Source: Roseburia sp.
GTDB lineage: Bacteria; Bacillota; Clostridia; Lachnospirales; Lachnospiraceae
Assembly (NCBI GenBank): GCA_022771695.1
Contig: JALEKJ010000021.1
Location: 1 to 64,000, forward strand
Length of the DNA: 64,000 bases
Direction: 5' to 3'
The position numbers and the translations under genes are program-made. Shown here one piece after another: positions 35,604 through 44,934 of the stretch (position 1 is the stretch's first letter; each line of letters begins with the position of its first letter). The notes beneath the pieces are model-generated. The model worked only from the letters and a program-made list of their open reading frames with translations. It was not told where the DNA came from and made no database searches.

Positions 35604-35641
35604 AGCAGAGCCGGAATTTTTCACTCTATTCCGGCTCCGCT
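35604..35641 (-). promoter_or_regulatory. Stem-loop between binding protein and permease genes
   Basis: GAGCCGGAAT and ATTCCGGCTC form a perfect 10-bp stem extended by AGC/GCT, with a 10-base loop. It lies after the binding protein gene and before the permeases. No U run follows on the minus strand, so it is more likely a structure that stabilises the upstream mRNA, giving more binding protein than permease, than a terminator. Confidence 0.6.
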
Positions 35642-35661
35642 GTTTCTGCAAATTCTCGCGC

Positions 35662-37095
35662 TTACTCGGTTATCTCTACTCCATTTGATTCCTGTGCAGA
35701 GGTCCAAGCTGCATTCCACTCGTCCATAACCTCATCATATGTCATATCACCCATGGATGCATGCTCAATCAACTGCTGTACTTTCTCTTTACCGCCCGCG
35801 TCAATCATCAGGCTGGAATCAGCATTCAATGTATTCAGTAAATCTTCCTCACCGGCTACTGCCGCTTCGTCTACTACAAATGTTACGTCGCCAAATGCAG
35901 CATATGCATCCGGATAGTTCATGTCATCTGCTGCGATTGGAATACCGCCTTCATTAAATGCAAATCCGGATTTTTCTGTCATCCACTTAATAAATACCAT
36001 AGAAGCCGCCTGATTTGTCTCGTCTGCATCTACATTGATTGCAAAGCTGTAATCTGCTCCGGAAGAAGCATACTGCTGTCCGTTTACGGTGATTGGGAAA
36101 GGCATGTAACCGATATCCTCACCGTGCTCATCTGCTGCTACCATCTGAGAATATGCCCAAGAACCAAGTACCATAGTTGCGATTTCACCGCGATTAATCA
36201 TTCCCTTGGAATCTTCCCAGGATGTTGTGGAATAATCATCCTCTGTCAAACCGCCTGCAACTGCATCGTAGAGAACTTTGTACAATGCATATGGATGTGT
36301 ACCATCGCCATAATCTCTGAACGGATCCTGTGTGTGCAGCAATTTCTGATTCTTGTATGCAGGATCACCGGTTGTTGTTCCTGCAAGCTGGCTGTCCCAC
36401 TGCTCCATCGGCCATCCGTCTGCATAGTTGGTATACAGAGGAATAATAGAAGAATCATAGTCCTTAATTGCCTGTAATGCTGCAACAAACTCATCCGGAG
36501 TCTTCGGAAGCTCTGTTACGCCGGCCTCTTCAAATACTCTCTTGTTATAAACAATACCCTGTGCGTTTCCGGTAGACGGAACACCGTATACCAATCCGCC
36601 GTACTCCCAGGTATTTGCGAATTTAATTTCGCCTTCCATCTCGTCTAATGTTCCAAACGGAAGGAAGTAGTTTTCCAAGTCTGCCTTGTCTACTGCAGGA
36701 ATCATCATGACATCACCCCAGTCACCGCTCTGTAAACGAAGGATGGCATCATCCGCATAGTTTGTATCTGTCTCAACTTCTACCGTAATGTTTGGATACA
36801 TTTCATTGAACTCTGCAATATATGCATCCCAGTTCTTTCCATTGTAATCTGCCTCAGACATATCTGTTCTCTGATTGAACACATGAATTGTCGTTGTAAT
36901 GTCTGTGTAGCTCTCACCCAATACGATATTCGCGTAGGATAATTCCTCTGGTGCTTCTGTTTCTGCTCCTGTTTCTGTACCCACTGCCTGGCTCTCTCCA
37001 CCAGCCTCGCTTGTCTCACCCTGTGAGCCGCATGCTGCAAGTCCGAAAACCATAGATGCTGCCAATGAGACTGCTAAAACCTTTTTCAGTTTCAT
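35662..37095 (-). CDS. Extracellular sugar-binding lipoprotein (probable manno-oligosaccharide binding)
   Basis: A 477-residue family 1 solute-binding lipoprotein. The signal peptide ends in the lipobox GLAACGSQG (Cys22), followed by an acidic low-complexity linker rich in E, G and T. The mature part has the usual two-lobed fold, with WDAYIAEFNEMYPNITVEV and GNAQGIVYNKRVFEEAG and a C-terminal region ending in ITE. It captures oligosaccharides at the cell surface for the downstream permeases and is the first gene of the mannan operon. AGGAGG precedes the ATG by 7 bases. The mannan ligand is inferred from the operon. Confidence 0.9.
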   Translation of the reverse strand: MKLKKVLAVSLAASMVFGLAACGSQGETSEAGGESQAVGTETGAETEAPEELSYANIVLGESYTDITTTIHVFNQRTDMSEADYNGKNWDAYIAEFNEMYPNITVEVETDTNYADDAILRLQSGDWGDVMMIPAVDKADLENYFLPFGTLDEMEGEIKFANTWEYGGLVYGVPSTGNAQGIVYNKRVFEEAGVTELPKTPDEFVAALQAIKDYDSSIIPLYTNYADGWPMEQWDSQLAGTTTGDPAYKNQKLLHTQDPFRDYGDGTHPYALYKVLYDAVAGGLTEDDYSTTSWEDSKGMINRGEIATMVLGSWAYSQMVAADEHGEDIGYMPFPITVNGQQYASSGADYSFAINVDADETNQAASMVFIKWMTEKSGFAFNEGGIPIAADDMNYPDAYAAFGDVTFVVDEAAVAGEEDLLNTLNADSSLMIDAGGKEKVQQLIEHASMGDMTYDEVMDEWNAAWTSAQESNGVEITE

Positions 37096-37359
37096 AGTAA
37101 ATTTCCTCCTTCAAATTTGTTACTTGTTTTGTAACTTAATTTAATTATATATTCTTTTGTTTTTTAGTCATCACACTTTTTTGTTTTTTATCTCATTATC
37201 TTGCATTTTTCGTTTCTTTTCACATAGTACACAATTTTAGTCCCCTCTTTTTGTGCATTTATAACATTACTTTCGCACCATTTTACATTAATTTCCTTTA
37301 TTTATTACCTAATTTTTAGTTTTTGTTAGCTTTTAGATTCAGTTTTATTTCGTCAGGAC

Positions 37360-37387
37360 TTGTTTTTTACCTTTTTTTCGCTATAAT
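37360..37387 (+). promoter_or_regulatory. Promoter of the AraC gene at 37427
   Basis: TTGTTT (37360-37365), a 16-base spacer and TATAAT (37382-37387) precede the AraC start by about 40 bases. The 331-base divergent gap (37096-37426) is otherwise very T-rich. A short GTTAC/GTAAC inverted repeat at 37119-37135 lies just upstream of the binding protein gene. No clear minus-strand promoter for the mannan operon was identified. Confidence 0.5.
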
Positions 37388-37426
37388 AAATTTAACTTTC
37401 ATCAACAAATCAATGCGGAGGGTTTT

Positions 37427-38347
37427 ATGGACTATCAGGCAGAAGCTACTGCATCTCTTTTAAATGAATCCTATACGTTTCAGAGCGTATCCGGAAAGAA
37501 TACCAGCTTTGCACAAAGTATACAGGGAACGCCTTTTTTCTTCCGTTCCGGGCATCTTGCTTCCTGCAGTGCGCTTTTCGTCCATGCCGGTGGACAGATT
37601 TGTTACAGCGTTCCTGTACATTTTCGTCAGGCTCCGCTCCCCTATGCATTGGTTCTGTTTATCACCGAGGGTGGCGGCAATGTCATATTTGAGGGAGAAT
37701 CCATTGCTGTGACAACCAATGACATTCTGGTTCTTCCTCCAAATACTTGCTGTCGCTTTGACACCACACATACACCTTTCTCATACTATGCCTTTTATCT
37801 CTCCGGCAGTGTCGTATGCGACTATCTGTCCCTGCTTTGCAAGGAAGAGCCGTATTTCAAAAAGAACTATGCAAAAGAAAATATCATCCGGGGGCTGCTT
37901 CCCAACATCTGCAGGCAGTTGGAATCGCAGGAAGAGGAAGCCTCACTGCACCTCTCTACGATGTTTCATATCATCTTTTCCACATTGCTCGACACATGCC
38001 GAAACGATACGAAGGCTTCCAGACTTCCGGAGCATGTCGCTCACATGAAGCAAATCTATGATTATGATTATGCGGCTTCTCACTCGCTGGATTCTTTGGA
38101 AAATGAACTCCGTATCAGCAAGTACCGCCTCTGCCGTGACTTTTCCACGCACATTGGCATGCCTCCGGTACAATATCTGAATCAGGTACGCTTACGGGAA
38201 GCTCGCCACCTTCTGTGCACGACAGACCTTACCATTCGTGAAGTCGGTATATCGGTAGGTATTGAAAACACAACACACTTTATCAATCTTTTCAAAAAAA
38301 ATACCGGAATCACTCCACTGCAATTCCGGCAAAATTATAAGCTTTAG
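37427..38347 (+). CDS. AraC-family regulator of the mannan locus
   Basis: A 306-residue regulator with an N-terminal cupin-like sensing domain (LPYALVLFITEGGGNVIFEG-type strand pattern near residue 70, then ITNDILVLPPNTCCRF-like strands) and a C-terminal double helix-turn-helix (about 205-303) with SLDSLENELRISKYRLCRDF and VGISVGIENTTHFINLF, ending TGITPLQFR. GGAGGG lies before the ATG. It is divergent from the binding protein gene and is a likely activator of the nine-gene mannan operon. Its stop overlaps the convergent LacI gene by 4 bases. Confidence 0.87.
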   Translation: MDYQAEATASLLNESYTFQSVSGKNTSFAQSIQGTPFFFRSGHLASCSALFVHAGGQICYSVPVHFRQAPLPYALVLFITEGGGNVIFEGESIAVTTNDILVLPPNTCCRFDTTHTPFSYYAFYLSGSVVCDYLSLLCKEEPYFKKNYAKENIIRGLLPNICRQLESQEEEASLHLSTMFHIIFSTLLDTCRNDTKASRLPEHVAHMKQIYDYDYAASHSLDSLENELRISKYRLCRDFSTHIGMPPVQYLNQVRLREARHLLCTTDLTIREVGISVGIENTTHFINLFKKNTGITPLQFRQNYKL

Positions 38348-39366
38348 TTCAGTTTTTTGACGCTATCCTTTATCACCATATGACCTTCGACGATGCAGAT
38401 ACCCTGACGATATGGCTCGCCGCCGATTTTTTTAATCAGCATCTGTATCGTACGGCGTGCCATCTCCTTCATATCAACCTCATAAGTGGTAATCGCCACA
38501 TCACACAGACCAGGGAAAAGATAGTTATCATACCCTGCAACCGAGATATCCTCCGGTACGCGGTATCCGGCCTCCTGAAGCTTCTTAATCAGAAAGCTTG
38601 CCGTCAAATCACAGTTGCAGACGAACGCCGTCGGCATTTCCTCGGGCAATTTCAAAATATTTTCCGTGTCAATCTTTCCTGTTTCCCTGTCGCGATCATC
38701 CAGCACCCATGCATCCCTTACCTGCATACCATGCTCGAGTAATGATTTCACATAACCAAAATAGCGATCCGTTATGGACCCCGTCGCAAGCAACGTTCCC
38801 ACATAAGCGATATTCCGATGTCCCATATCAAACAAATAATTTGTCAAGCGGTATGCACCATAATAACTATCTGAAATCACAGCGTCCGTGTTCTGTTTTT
38901 CATCGCAAAAATCAAGATAGATAAGTGGAATGCCGGCGCACTCATTCAAAAACGCAAGATAGCTGTCAAACAAGCGTCCGATTACAATGATGCCATCCGC
39001 CTTTGCCTCCTGGACCAATTTGGGAAGCTCCTTTTTCTGCTCCATCTCTGCACTTACCACTTCCATCAGAGTAAAGCATTCTTTTGCCACTGCTTTTGTC
39101 GCCACCTGCTGATACATCTGCCAATAGAAAGAATCATATTTGTCCAGATAGCGCTCTGCAATCAGCACTCCGATATTATAACTTCTATTCATTTTTTCCG
39201 CGCGATGCGCCGAAGGCTGTTTATACCCCATCTCATCTGCAAGCTGCTTAATTTTCACACGCATCTCTTCGCTGACACCTTTTTGACCGGACAGCGCCTT
39301 TGAAACCGTTACGGTACTGACTGACAGACGCTCTGCAATATCAGCGAGTTTCACCGCTTTTGCCAT
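38344..39366 (-). CDS. LacI-family transcriptional repressor
   Basis: A 340-residue LacI/GalR protein. The helix-turn-helix and hinge occupy residues 5-55 (KLADIAERLSVSTVTVSKAL, then SEEMRVKIKQLADEMGY). The rest is a type 1 periplasmic-binding-protein-like sensor, with NIGVLIAERYLD and VAGYDNYLFPGLCDVAITT. It is the third gene of the phosphohexomutase-GH36-LacI unit, 37 bases after GH36. It probably represses the galactomannan genes until a sugar binds; the effector is not evident. Confidence 0.9.
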   Translation of the reverse strand: MAKAVKLADIAERLSVSTVTVSKALSGQKGVSEEMRVKIKQLADEMGYKQPSAHRAEKMNRSYNIGVLIAERYLDKYDSFYWQMYQQVATKAVAKECFTLMEVVSAEMEQKKELPKLVQEAKADGIIVIGRLFDSYLAFLNECAGIPLIYLDFCDEKQNTDAVISDSYYGAYRLTNYLFDMGHRNIAYVGTLLATGSITDRYFGYVKSLLEHGMQVRDAWVLDDRDRETGKIDTENILKLPEEMPTAFVCNCDLTASFLIKKLQEAGYRVPEDISVAGYDNYLFPGLCDVAITTYEVDMKEMARRTIQMLIKKIGGEPYRQGICIVEGHMVIKDSVKKLN

Positions 39367-39402
39367 GTTCTCTTCCTCTTTCTATTTATTAATATGTACC
39401 TT

Positions 39403-41613
39403 TTATTCCTCCACCGCTGTGAGGTGTAGCAGCACTGACTGGAAATCGCCCCACATGTTAGGAATCTGAATGCCGGCATGCATCAATGTATCTCCGTATA
39501 AAATAGAAGCCTCGCCATTCTCCCTGCCAAGTTCGATTCGATATTTTTTCTCCGGTGCAAGCCCCTGTAAATAAATACGCCTGCTGTGATAATTCGGCCG
39601 GTTTAAGACCTGAACAAAGGTAAAAAGTGCTTCCATGCGGTTCTTGGCAACCACACCATAACAGTCATATTCATGATTTTGGGAATAAGATGCAATGCGA
39701 TAGTAATCGCCCTCTCGGACGAGCTCATTGTATCTATGATACATCGCCACCTGCTGTGGTATCTGCTCTCTATCCTCTGCCGGAATCTTTGTAATATCCA
39801 ACTCGTACCCAAAGGTTCCTGCAAGCGCCACATGACCGCGTGTTGCAAACGGCGTCACTCTGCCAACGGTATGATTCGGGCAGTCAGATACATGCGCGCC
39901 CATCGTGGAAAGCGGATAAATCAAAGCCGTTCCCTCTTGGATTTTCAATCGCTCTATCGCATCAGTATCATCCGAGCACCAAATCTGCGGACTGTAATAC
40001 AACATTCCCGAATCAAACCGCGCGCCGCCACCGGAGCAGTTTTCAAGTAAAAGTTTCGGAAACTCCTTAAGCAAACGTTCCTGCATCTCGTACACACCAA
40101 GCACATAGCGGTGTAGCAGTTCTCCCTGATTTTCTCTATTCAGATAAGCGCTTCCCAAATCCGTCAGTTGACGGTTCATATCCCATTTCACATATTCAAT
40201 ATTGGTGCTTCTTAAAATCGAAGCAACCGCTTCGTAAACATAATCCCTTACTTCCGGTCTCGACAAATCTAAAACATATTGGTTTCTTGATCTGCATGGA
40301 GTGCGCTCCGGCAGTGCAATCGCCCAGTCCGGATGATTGCGATACAGATTGGAATCCGGTGATATCATCTCCGGCTCAAACCAGATACCAAACTTAAGCC
40401 CAATTCTATTGACCTCATCCACAAGATTCTTTAATCCGCCTTTTATCTTCTCTTCATTCACCTGCCAGTCGCCAAGGCTGGTATTATCATCATTGCGGTA
40501 TCCGAACCACCCGTCATCCATCACCAGCATTTCAATACCGCATTTTTTCGCCTCGCGTGCAATCGCAAGCAGTTTTTCCGTATCAAAGTCAAAATAAGTC
40601 GCTTCCCAATTATTGATTAGGATTGGACGTTTCTTATTCTTATATGGGCTTCGTATCAGATGTTTCCGGTATAAATCATGGAGTGTGCGAGTCATCGCAC
40701 CGATGCCGTTTTCCGAGCAAGTCAATACCACTTCCGGCGCATAGAAGGTCTCATTTTCTTTTAATTGCCAGCAAAAATCCTGTGGATGAATTCCCATCAC
40801 GACACGTAAGCTGTCAAACTGATTCTTCTCAACCTGTGCCAGGAAATTACCGGAATATACAAAATGGAATCCATATACCTTACCGCTCTCCTGCGTCGCA
40901 CCCTTTGATACCAGCGCTACAAACGGATGCTCCTGATGTGAGGATTCTCCTCTCGTAGAGCCAACACTCTGCTTTCCATATCCGATGCTTCTGTACTCTA
41001 TCTGACGCTCTCGCGCCCAAGAGCCGTGAAGCGTCAACATCTGATAGTCTTCTGCATCCATGTCCACGGACGTAGACATCACCTTCGTCAGATATACCGG
41101 CTCTTTTGCACGATTGGTAATCTGCACGCTCCTTGCGATAACGTCCACATCCTCAAATACCGTATAAAATAACGTTACATCCAGCATTCTCACCGAATCG
41201 CTTGCATAAATCTCCAGTGTACTACACTCTGTCTCATCTCCGAAAGTTGCCGGAAGCCCCGGTATTCCCGTTTTCCCATCATAGATACGATGACCTGTAT
41301 AATGCAAATCGACTGCCGTGTTGCCGTTTTCATCTAAGATTGCAATCGCGCTCTCACGATAATCTCCGACACCGTTTCCCGGATATTCCATCGGAAACGT
41401 ATCCAAAAATGAACTTCTGTCACGATTATTTTGGGATGGCACAAACGGTGCCTCTTTCGTTCGCATCAAGTACGAGACATCCATATCGCGGATGCTGGCA
41501 CCATAATATGCATGACCGATGAAATTCTCTTCGTCTGTGATTGCAATGACATAGCTGGTATGTGCCGTATCCAGTTTAAAAACCCGTGCCCCATCATCAT
41601 AATGAATTCCCAT
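39403..41613 (-). CDS. GH36 alpha-galactosidase
   Basis: A 736-residue GH36 enzyme. The N-terminal beta-supersandwich covers about 1-330, and the catalytic barrel follows with LVMDDGWFG, WFEPEMISPDS, the nucleophile Asp478 in YVKWDMNRQLTD and the acid/base Asp in the CSDDTDA motif after ENCSGGGARFD. This set is typical of bacterial tetrameric alpha-galactosidases. It would remove alpha-1,6-galactose from imported galactomanno-oligosaccharides. The ATG at 41613 has GGGAG 6 bases upstream; the ATG at 41628 lacks one. It follows the phosphohexomutase gene after 35 bases. Confidence 0.93.
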   Translation of the reverse strand: MGIHYDDGARVFKLDTAHTSYVIAITDEENFIGHAYYGASIRDMDVSYLMRTKEAPFVPSQNNRDRSSFLDTFPMEYPGNGVGDYRESAIAILDENGNTAVDLHYTGHRIYDGKTGIPGLPATFGDETECSTLEIYASDSVRMLDVTLFYTVFEDVDVIARSVQITNRAKEPVYLTKVMSTSVDMDAEDYQMLTLHGSWARERQIEYRSIGYGKQSVGSTRGESSHQEHPFVALVSKGATQESGKVYGFHFVYSGNFLAQVEKNQFDSLRVVMGIHPQDFCWQLKENETFYAPEVVLTCSENGIGAMTRTLHDLYRKHLIRSPYKNKKRPILINNWEATYFDFDTEKLLAIAREAKKCGIEMLVMDDGWFGYRNDDNTSLGDWQVNEEKIKGGLKNLVDEVNRIGLKFGIWFEPEMISPDSNLYRNHPDWAIALPERTPCRSRNQYVLDLSRPEVRDYVYEAVASILRSTNIEYVKWDMNRQLTDLGSAYLNRENQGELLHRYVLGVYEMQERLLKEFPKLLLENCSGGGARFDSGMLYYSPQIWCSDDTDAIERLKIQEGTALIYPLSTMGAHVSDCPNHTVGRVTPFATRGHVALAGTFGYELDITKIPAEDREQIPQQVAMYHRYNELVREGDYYRIASYSQNHEYDCYGVVAKNRMEALFTFVQVLNRPNYHSRRIYLQGLAPEKKYRIELGRENGEASILYGDTLMHAGIQIPNMWGDFQSVLLHLTAVEE

Positions 41614-41648
41614 AGTCTTCTCCCGCAAGCTATCTTATTTCACAAATC

Positions 41649-43364
41649 TTATTTTAATAAATCTTCTTTCAAGGCTGCTAATTTCTGCTCTGCATCCTCC
41701 AAAGAGCTTCCTTTTACTCCAAAGTAGTATTTAATCTTCGGCTCTGTTCCGGACGGACGTACACAGCACCATGCGTTATCCGACAGTTCATAGTAAAGAA
41801 CATTTGAGGTCGGAAGACCGGTTGCTGTCACCTCTCCGGTTAGCATATCCTTTCTGGTGTCCTCTTTATAATCGCGCACTGCAAGCACGTCAAATCCACC
41901 GAGCTTCTTCGGTGGGTTCTGGCGAGATTCGCTCATCAGTGTCTGAATCTGAGCCGCACCGTCAATTCCCTTTAATGTCTTCGTCTCAAGTCCTTCTCTG
42001 TAGTAGCCGTACTTCTCGTACATGTCTAACATTGCATCCCACAAAGTCTTGCCATGCTTTTTGCACCAGGAGGCAACCTCACAAAGCATCATAACCGCCA
42101 CGCAGGCGTCCTTATCTCTCGCATAGGTTCCTGCCAGACAGCCGTAACTCTCTTCCAGCCCAAACACATAATTGTTTGTATGCTGCTCCTCGAAGAACTT
42201 AATCTGCTCTCCGATATATTTAAAGCCAGTCAATACTTCAATCAGTTTCACGCCATAGGATGCTGCGATTGCTTTTGCCATATCCGTCGTAACAATCGTC
42301 TCTACCAAAGCAGGATTTTCAGGCATAGTTCCCATTGCAGTACGCTCTCTTAAAATATACTCTGCAATCAGCATTCCTGACATGTTACCGGTAAAGGTTA
42401 CATATTCTCCGGTTTTTGTATCCTTGCAGTATACGCCGAGACGGTCTGCATCCGGATCAGTTGCAAGAACAATATCAGCATCAACTTCTTTTGCAAGTTT
42501 TAATGCAAGTTCAAATGCTTTTGGTGACTCCGGATTCGGATATGCGACTGTCGGGAAATTGCCATCCGGAAGTTCCTGCTCTTTTACCACATACACATTC
42601 TCAAATCCAAGTTCTTTTAAAACGCGACGCACCGGAAGATTACCGGTTCCGTGAAGTGGTGTATAGACAATCTTGATATCCTTTGCCATCTCTTTAATGA
42701 TTTCCGGATGAATGGACTGTTTCTTCAATTCCTCCATATAGCAATCGTCCATGTCAGCACCAATCACCTGATAGAGACCTGCTTTTACGGCATCCTCTTT
42801 TGCCATCATCTTTACCTGGTCAAAGGAAGTAACCTTGGCAACCTCAGCAAGAATATTTTTGTCATGAGGTGGTGTAATCTGTGCACCGTCCTCCCAGTAT
42901 ACCTTATAGCCGTTATATTCTCTTGGGTTATGGCTGGCAGTAATTACGATTCCGGACACGCATCCCAATTCACGAACTGCAAAAGAAAGCTCCGGCGTCG
43001 GGCGTAAGCTGTCAAACACATATGCTTTGATTCCGTTTGCATTCAGGCAAAGTGCTGCTTCCTCAGCAAATTCCGGGGACATGATACGGGAATCGTGGGC
43101 GATTGCCACCCCCTTTTCCTGTCCGTTCTGGGAAATAATGTAATTTGCCAGTCCCTGTGTCGCCTGACGTACGGTATAGATATTCATACGATTGGTTCCT
43201 GCACCGATGACACCGCGAAGTCCACCGGTACCGAACTCTAACTGACGATAAAAGCGGTCTTCAATCTCTGCGGCATCGTCCTTAATTGCCTCTAGCTCTG
43301 CCTTTGTATCTGCATCAAAATATGGGTCGCTGCACCACTGTTTATAAATCTCCATGTAACTCAT
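41649..43364 (-). CDS. Phosphoglucomutase/phosphomannomutase
   Basis: A 571-residue alpha-D-phosphohexomutase. The phosphoserine loop is ITASHNPREYNGYK (about 139-152), the metal loop is DPDADRLGVY, the sugar-specificity loop GLEESYG, and the phosphate-binding loop RPSGTEPKIKYY near the C-terminus. It interconverts hexose 1- and 6-phosphates. In this locus it would turn mannose 1-phosphate made by the two GH130 phosphorylases into mannose 6-phosphate for ManA, while glucose 1-phosphate use is equally likely. It is the first gene of its operon. Confidence 0.93.
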   Translation of the reverse strand: MSYMEIYKQWCSDPYFDADTKAELEAIKDDAAEIEDRFYRQLEFGTGGLRGVIGAGTNRMNIYTVRQATQGLANYIISQNGQEKGVAIAHDSRIMSPEFAEEAALCLNANGIKAYVFDSLRPTPELSFAVRELGCVSGIVITASHNPREYNGYKVYWEDGAQITPPHDKNILAEVAKVTSFDQVKMMAKEDAVKAGLYQVIGADMDDCYMEELKKQSIHPEIIKEMAKDIKIVYTPLHGTGNLPVRRVLKELGFENVYVVKEQELPDGNFPTVAYPNPESPKAFELALKLAKEVDADIVLATDPDADRLGVYCKDTKTGEYVTFTGNMSGMLIAEYILRERTAMGTMPENPALVETIVTTDMAKAIAASYGVKLIEVLTGFKYIGEQIKFFEEQHTNNYVFGLEESYGCLAGTYARDKDACVAVMMLCEVASWCKKHGKTLWDAMLDMYEKYGYYREGLETKTLKGIDGAAQIQTLMSESRQNPPKKLGGFDVLAVRDYKEDTRKDMLTGEVTATGLPTSNVLYYELSDNAWCCVRPSGTEPKIKYYFGVKGSSLEDAEQKLAALKEDLLK

Positions 43365-43442
43365 ATCTTTTCTCCTTTTCTTTTTATGTGTTATTCTGTT
43401 CTGTCTCCTAAATATTCTATGTTACTTATACAGTCTGTTCTA

Positions 43443-43472
43443 ATTATAAGCTTTGTTTAATTAATTGTAAAC
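43443..43472 (-). promoter_or_regulatory. Promoter of the phosphohexomutase operon with overlapping palindrome
   Basis: On the minus strand TTTACA (43471-43466), a 17-base spacer and TATAAT (43448-43443) form a near-consensus promoter about 80 bases before the gene. GTTTA and TAAAC (43455-43472) form an inverted repeat overlapping the -35, a possible site for the LacI repressor encoded in the same operon. Confidence 0.65.
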
Positions 43473-43481
43473 TTATTTTAG

Positions 43482-44702
43482 CTAATTTTTCTTGTTAATT
43501 TCTCCGTCACTTGCTACAGTTGCACCGACTGATATATCATTTAAATAGGTACATATCTCCTCTGCTTTCTCATCCGCCGCCAGATAAGTCACACCTCCCG
43601 TTGCATACACCGGGAGATACCGGTAGCTTACTGTGCCGTCTGCCGCAATCGTTACTTTAAGAATCGCAGAACGATCAATATTCTGTCCGAAAACAAAGTT
43701 ACCCAAGCTGTAACACACCGGCTTGTCTTCTATAAATGTAACTCCCTGCAGGCAGTGTGTATGCGAGCCTACCACCACATCGGCACCTGCCGCAAGACAA
43801 CGCTCTGCAATCTTTGTCTGATAATCTTCCGGATATGACGCATGCTCCACACCCCAATGCGGATATACCGCAAGGAAATCACACTCTGCGCTCGCCTGCT
43901 CCACCAGTTCTATCAATCGGTTATCATCATAACAGGAAAAGACTCCAGGAACACTGTTCTCCACCTTCCAGTCTCCAGTCGGTACAACACGGGACACCGC
44001 AAGAAATCCGTATTTTCTGCCGTTCACTTCTATGACCTGTACTTCTTCGGCGCGCTCTACCGTTTCTCCTGCGCCACCGTATAAAATCCCCGCATTATCA
44101 AGCGTTGCAAACGTCTCCAGCAGAGATTCTTTTCCGTAATCCAACACGTGGTTATTGGCCAGAGAAACGACATCCACGCCCATCTCTTTTAATGCTGTGA
44201 CGTAGGACGGACTACACTGAAACGTGTACTGTTTATTTGCCACCGGCTCTCCGGTCTCGCCAAACGGAAACTCTTGATTTACCATAAGAATATCCGCGCT
44301 CGTAAGTTCTGTAAGCAATTCCTCCGAAATCACGCCATCGATACCTTTTGCATCATAGCCCGCCTTGAATGCATTTGCAAAAAGAACGTCTCCCGTGAAG
44401 ATAATCGTGGTATCTTCATCGGGGATTACTTCCGCATTCTCAGTCTCTGCATCCTCGATTGGCAGTGTTGTCTCTTTCTCAGTCTCCGAAGCTTCTTCTG
44501 ACAGTTGCTCAGCCTCCGTCGCTTTCTCAGGTGCCGGGTTCCCGTCTAACGTTACATTCTCTTCTGTCACCGGCAGTTGCGCATTGGAAACTGCATTCTG
44601 TGTCTGTGCTGTCTTCCCGCCAGCCCTCACAAGGGCAACCATTACCCCGACAGCTATTACAAGTGAGACGACGTACATCATATTCTGCAATATCTTTTTC
44701 AT
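43482..44702 (-). CDS. CapA-type membrane-anchored metallophosphatase-like protein
   Basis: A 406-residue protein with an N-terminal membrane helix (about 7-27), a linker rich in E, T and A, and a CapA/PgsA domain from about residue 100: FTGDVLFANAF, VNQEFPFG, SLANNHVLDYG, YPHWGVEH and GSHTHCLQGV carry the metal-binding Asp, Asn and His residues of the calcineurin-like superfamily. CapA proteins are linked to poly-gamma-glutamate and capsule biosynthesis, but no pgsB or pgsC partners are nearby, so the role is uncertain. The ATG at 44702 has GGGAGGAAC upstream; the frame extends to 44786 without a site. Confidence 0.85.
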   Translation of the reverse strand: MKKILQNMMYVVSLVIAVGVMVALVRAGGKTAQTQNAVSNAQLPVTEENVTLDGNPAPEKATEAEQLSEEASETEKETTLPIEDAETENAEVIPDEDTTIIFTGDVLFANAFKAGYDAKGIDGVISEELLTELTSADILMVNQEFPFGETGEPVANKQYTFQCSPSYVTALKEMGVDVVSLANNHVLDYGKESLLETFATLDNAGILYGGAGETVERAEEVQVIEVNGRKYGFLAVSRVVPTGDWKVENSVPGVFSCYDDNRLIELVEQASAECDFLAVYPHWGVEHASYPEDYQTKIAERCLAAGADVVVGSHTHCLQGVTFIEDKPVCYSLGNFVFGQNIDRSAILKVTIAADGTVSYRYLPVYATGGVTYLAADEKAEEICTYLNDISVGATVASDGEINKKN

Positions 44703-44934
44703 AGTTCCTCCCTCTATCATTTTCACCCAACAGGTACATTTTAACAGGAGCTTTCCCTCTCGGCAATCGCTTTTCCCTCTTTTCAAACTGGCATGGCTCT
44801 TTTTATCTAAACTGGATATTTTTATCAGTCCATTCTATGATATACTTGGTTCAACTTGTGTACACATACGTTGCAGATAGGATATTTCATCTATTCTGCC
44901 AAACATTTTATAACAAAGAAATGAGGAGATTATT

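Noticed and set aside
37119-37135. GTTAC/GTAAC inverted repeat before the binding-protein gene as a LacI operator
   Set aside because: Arms are only 5 bp and lack the central CG common in LacI operators; kept only as a note.
44365-44880. Plus-strand open frame of 171 residues
   Set aside because: Antisense to the CapA-type gene's Ala/Glu-rich linker.
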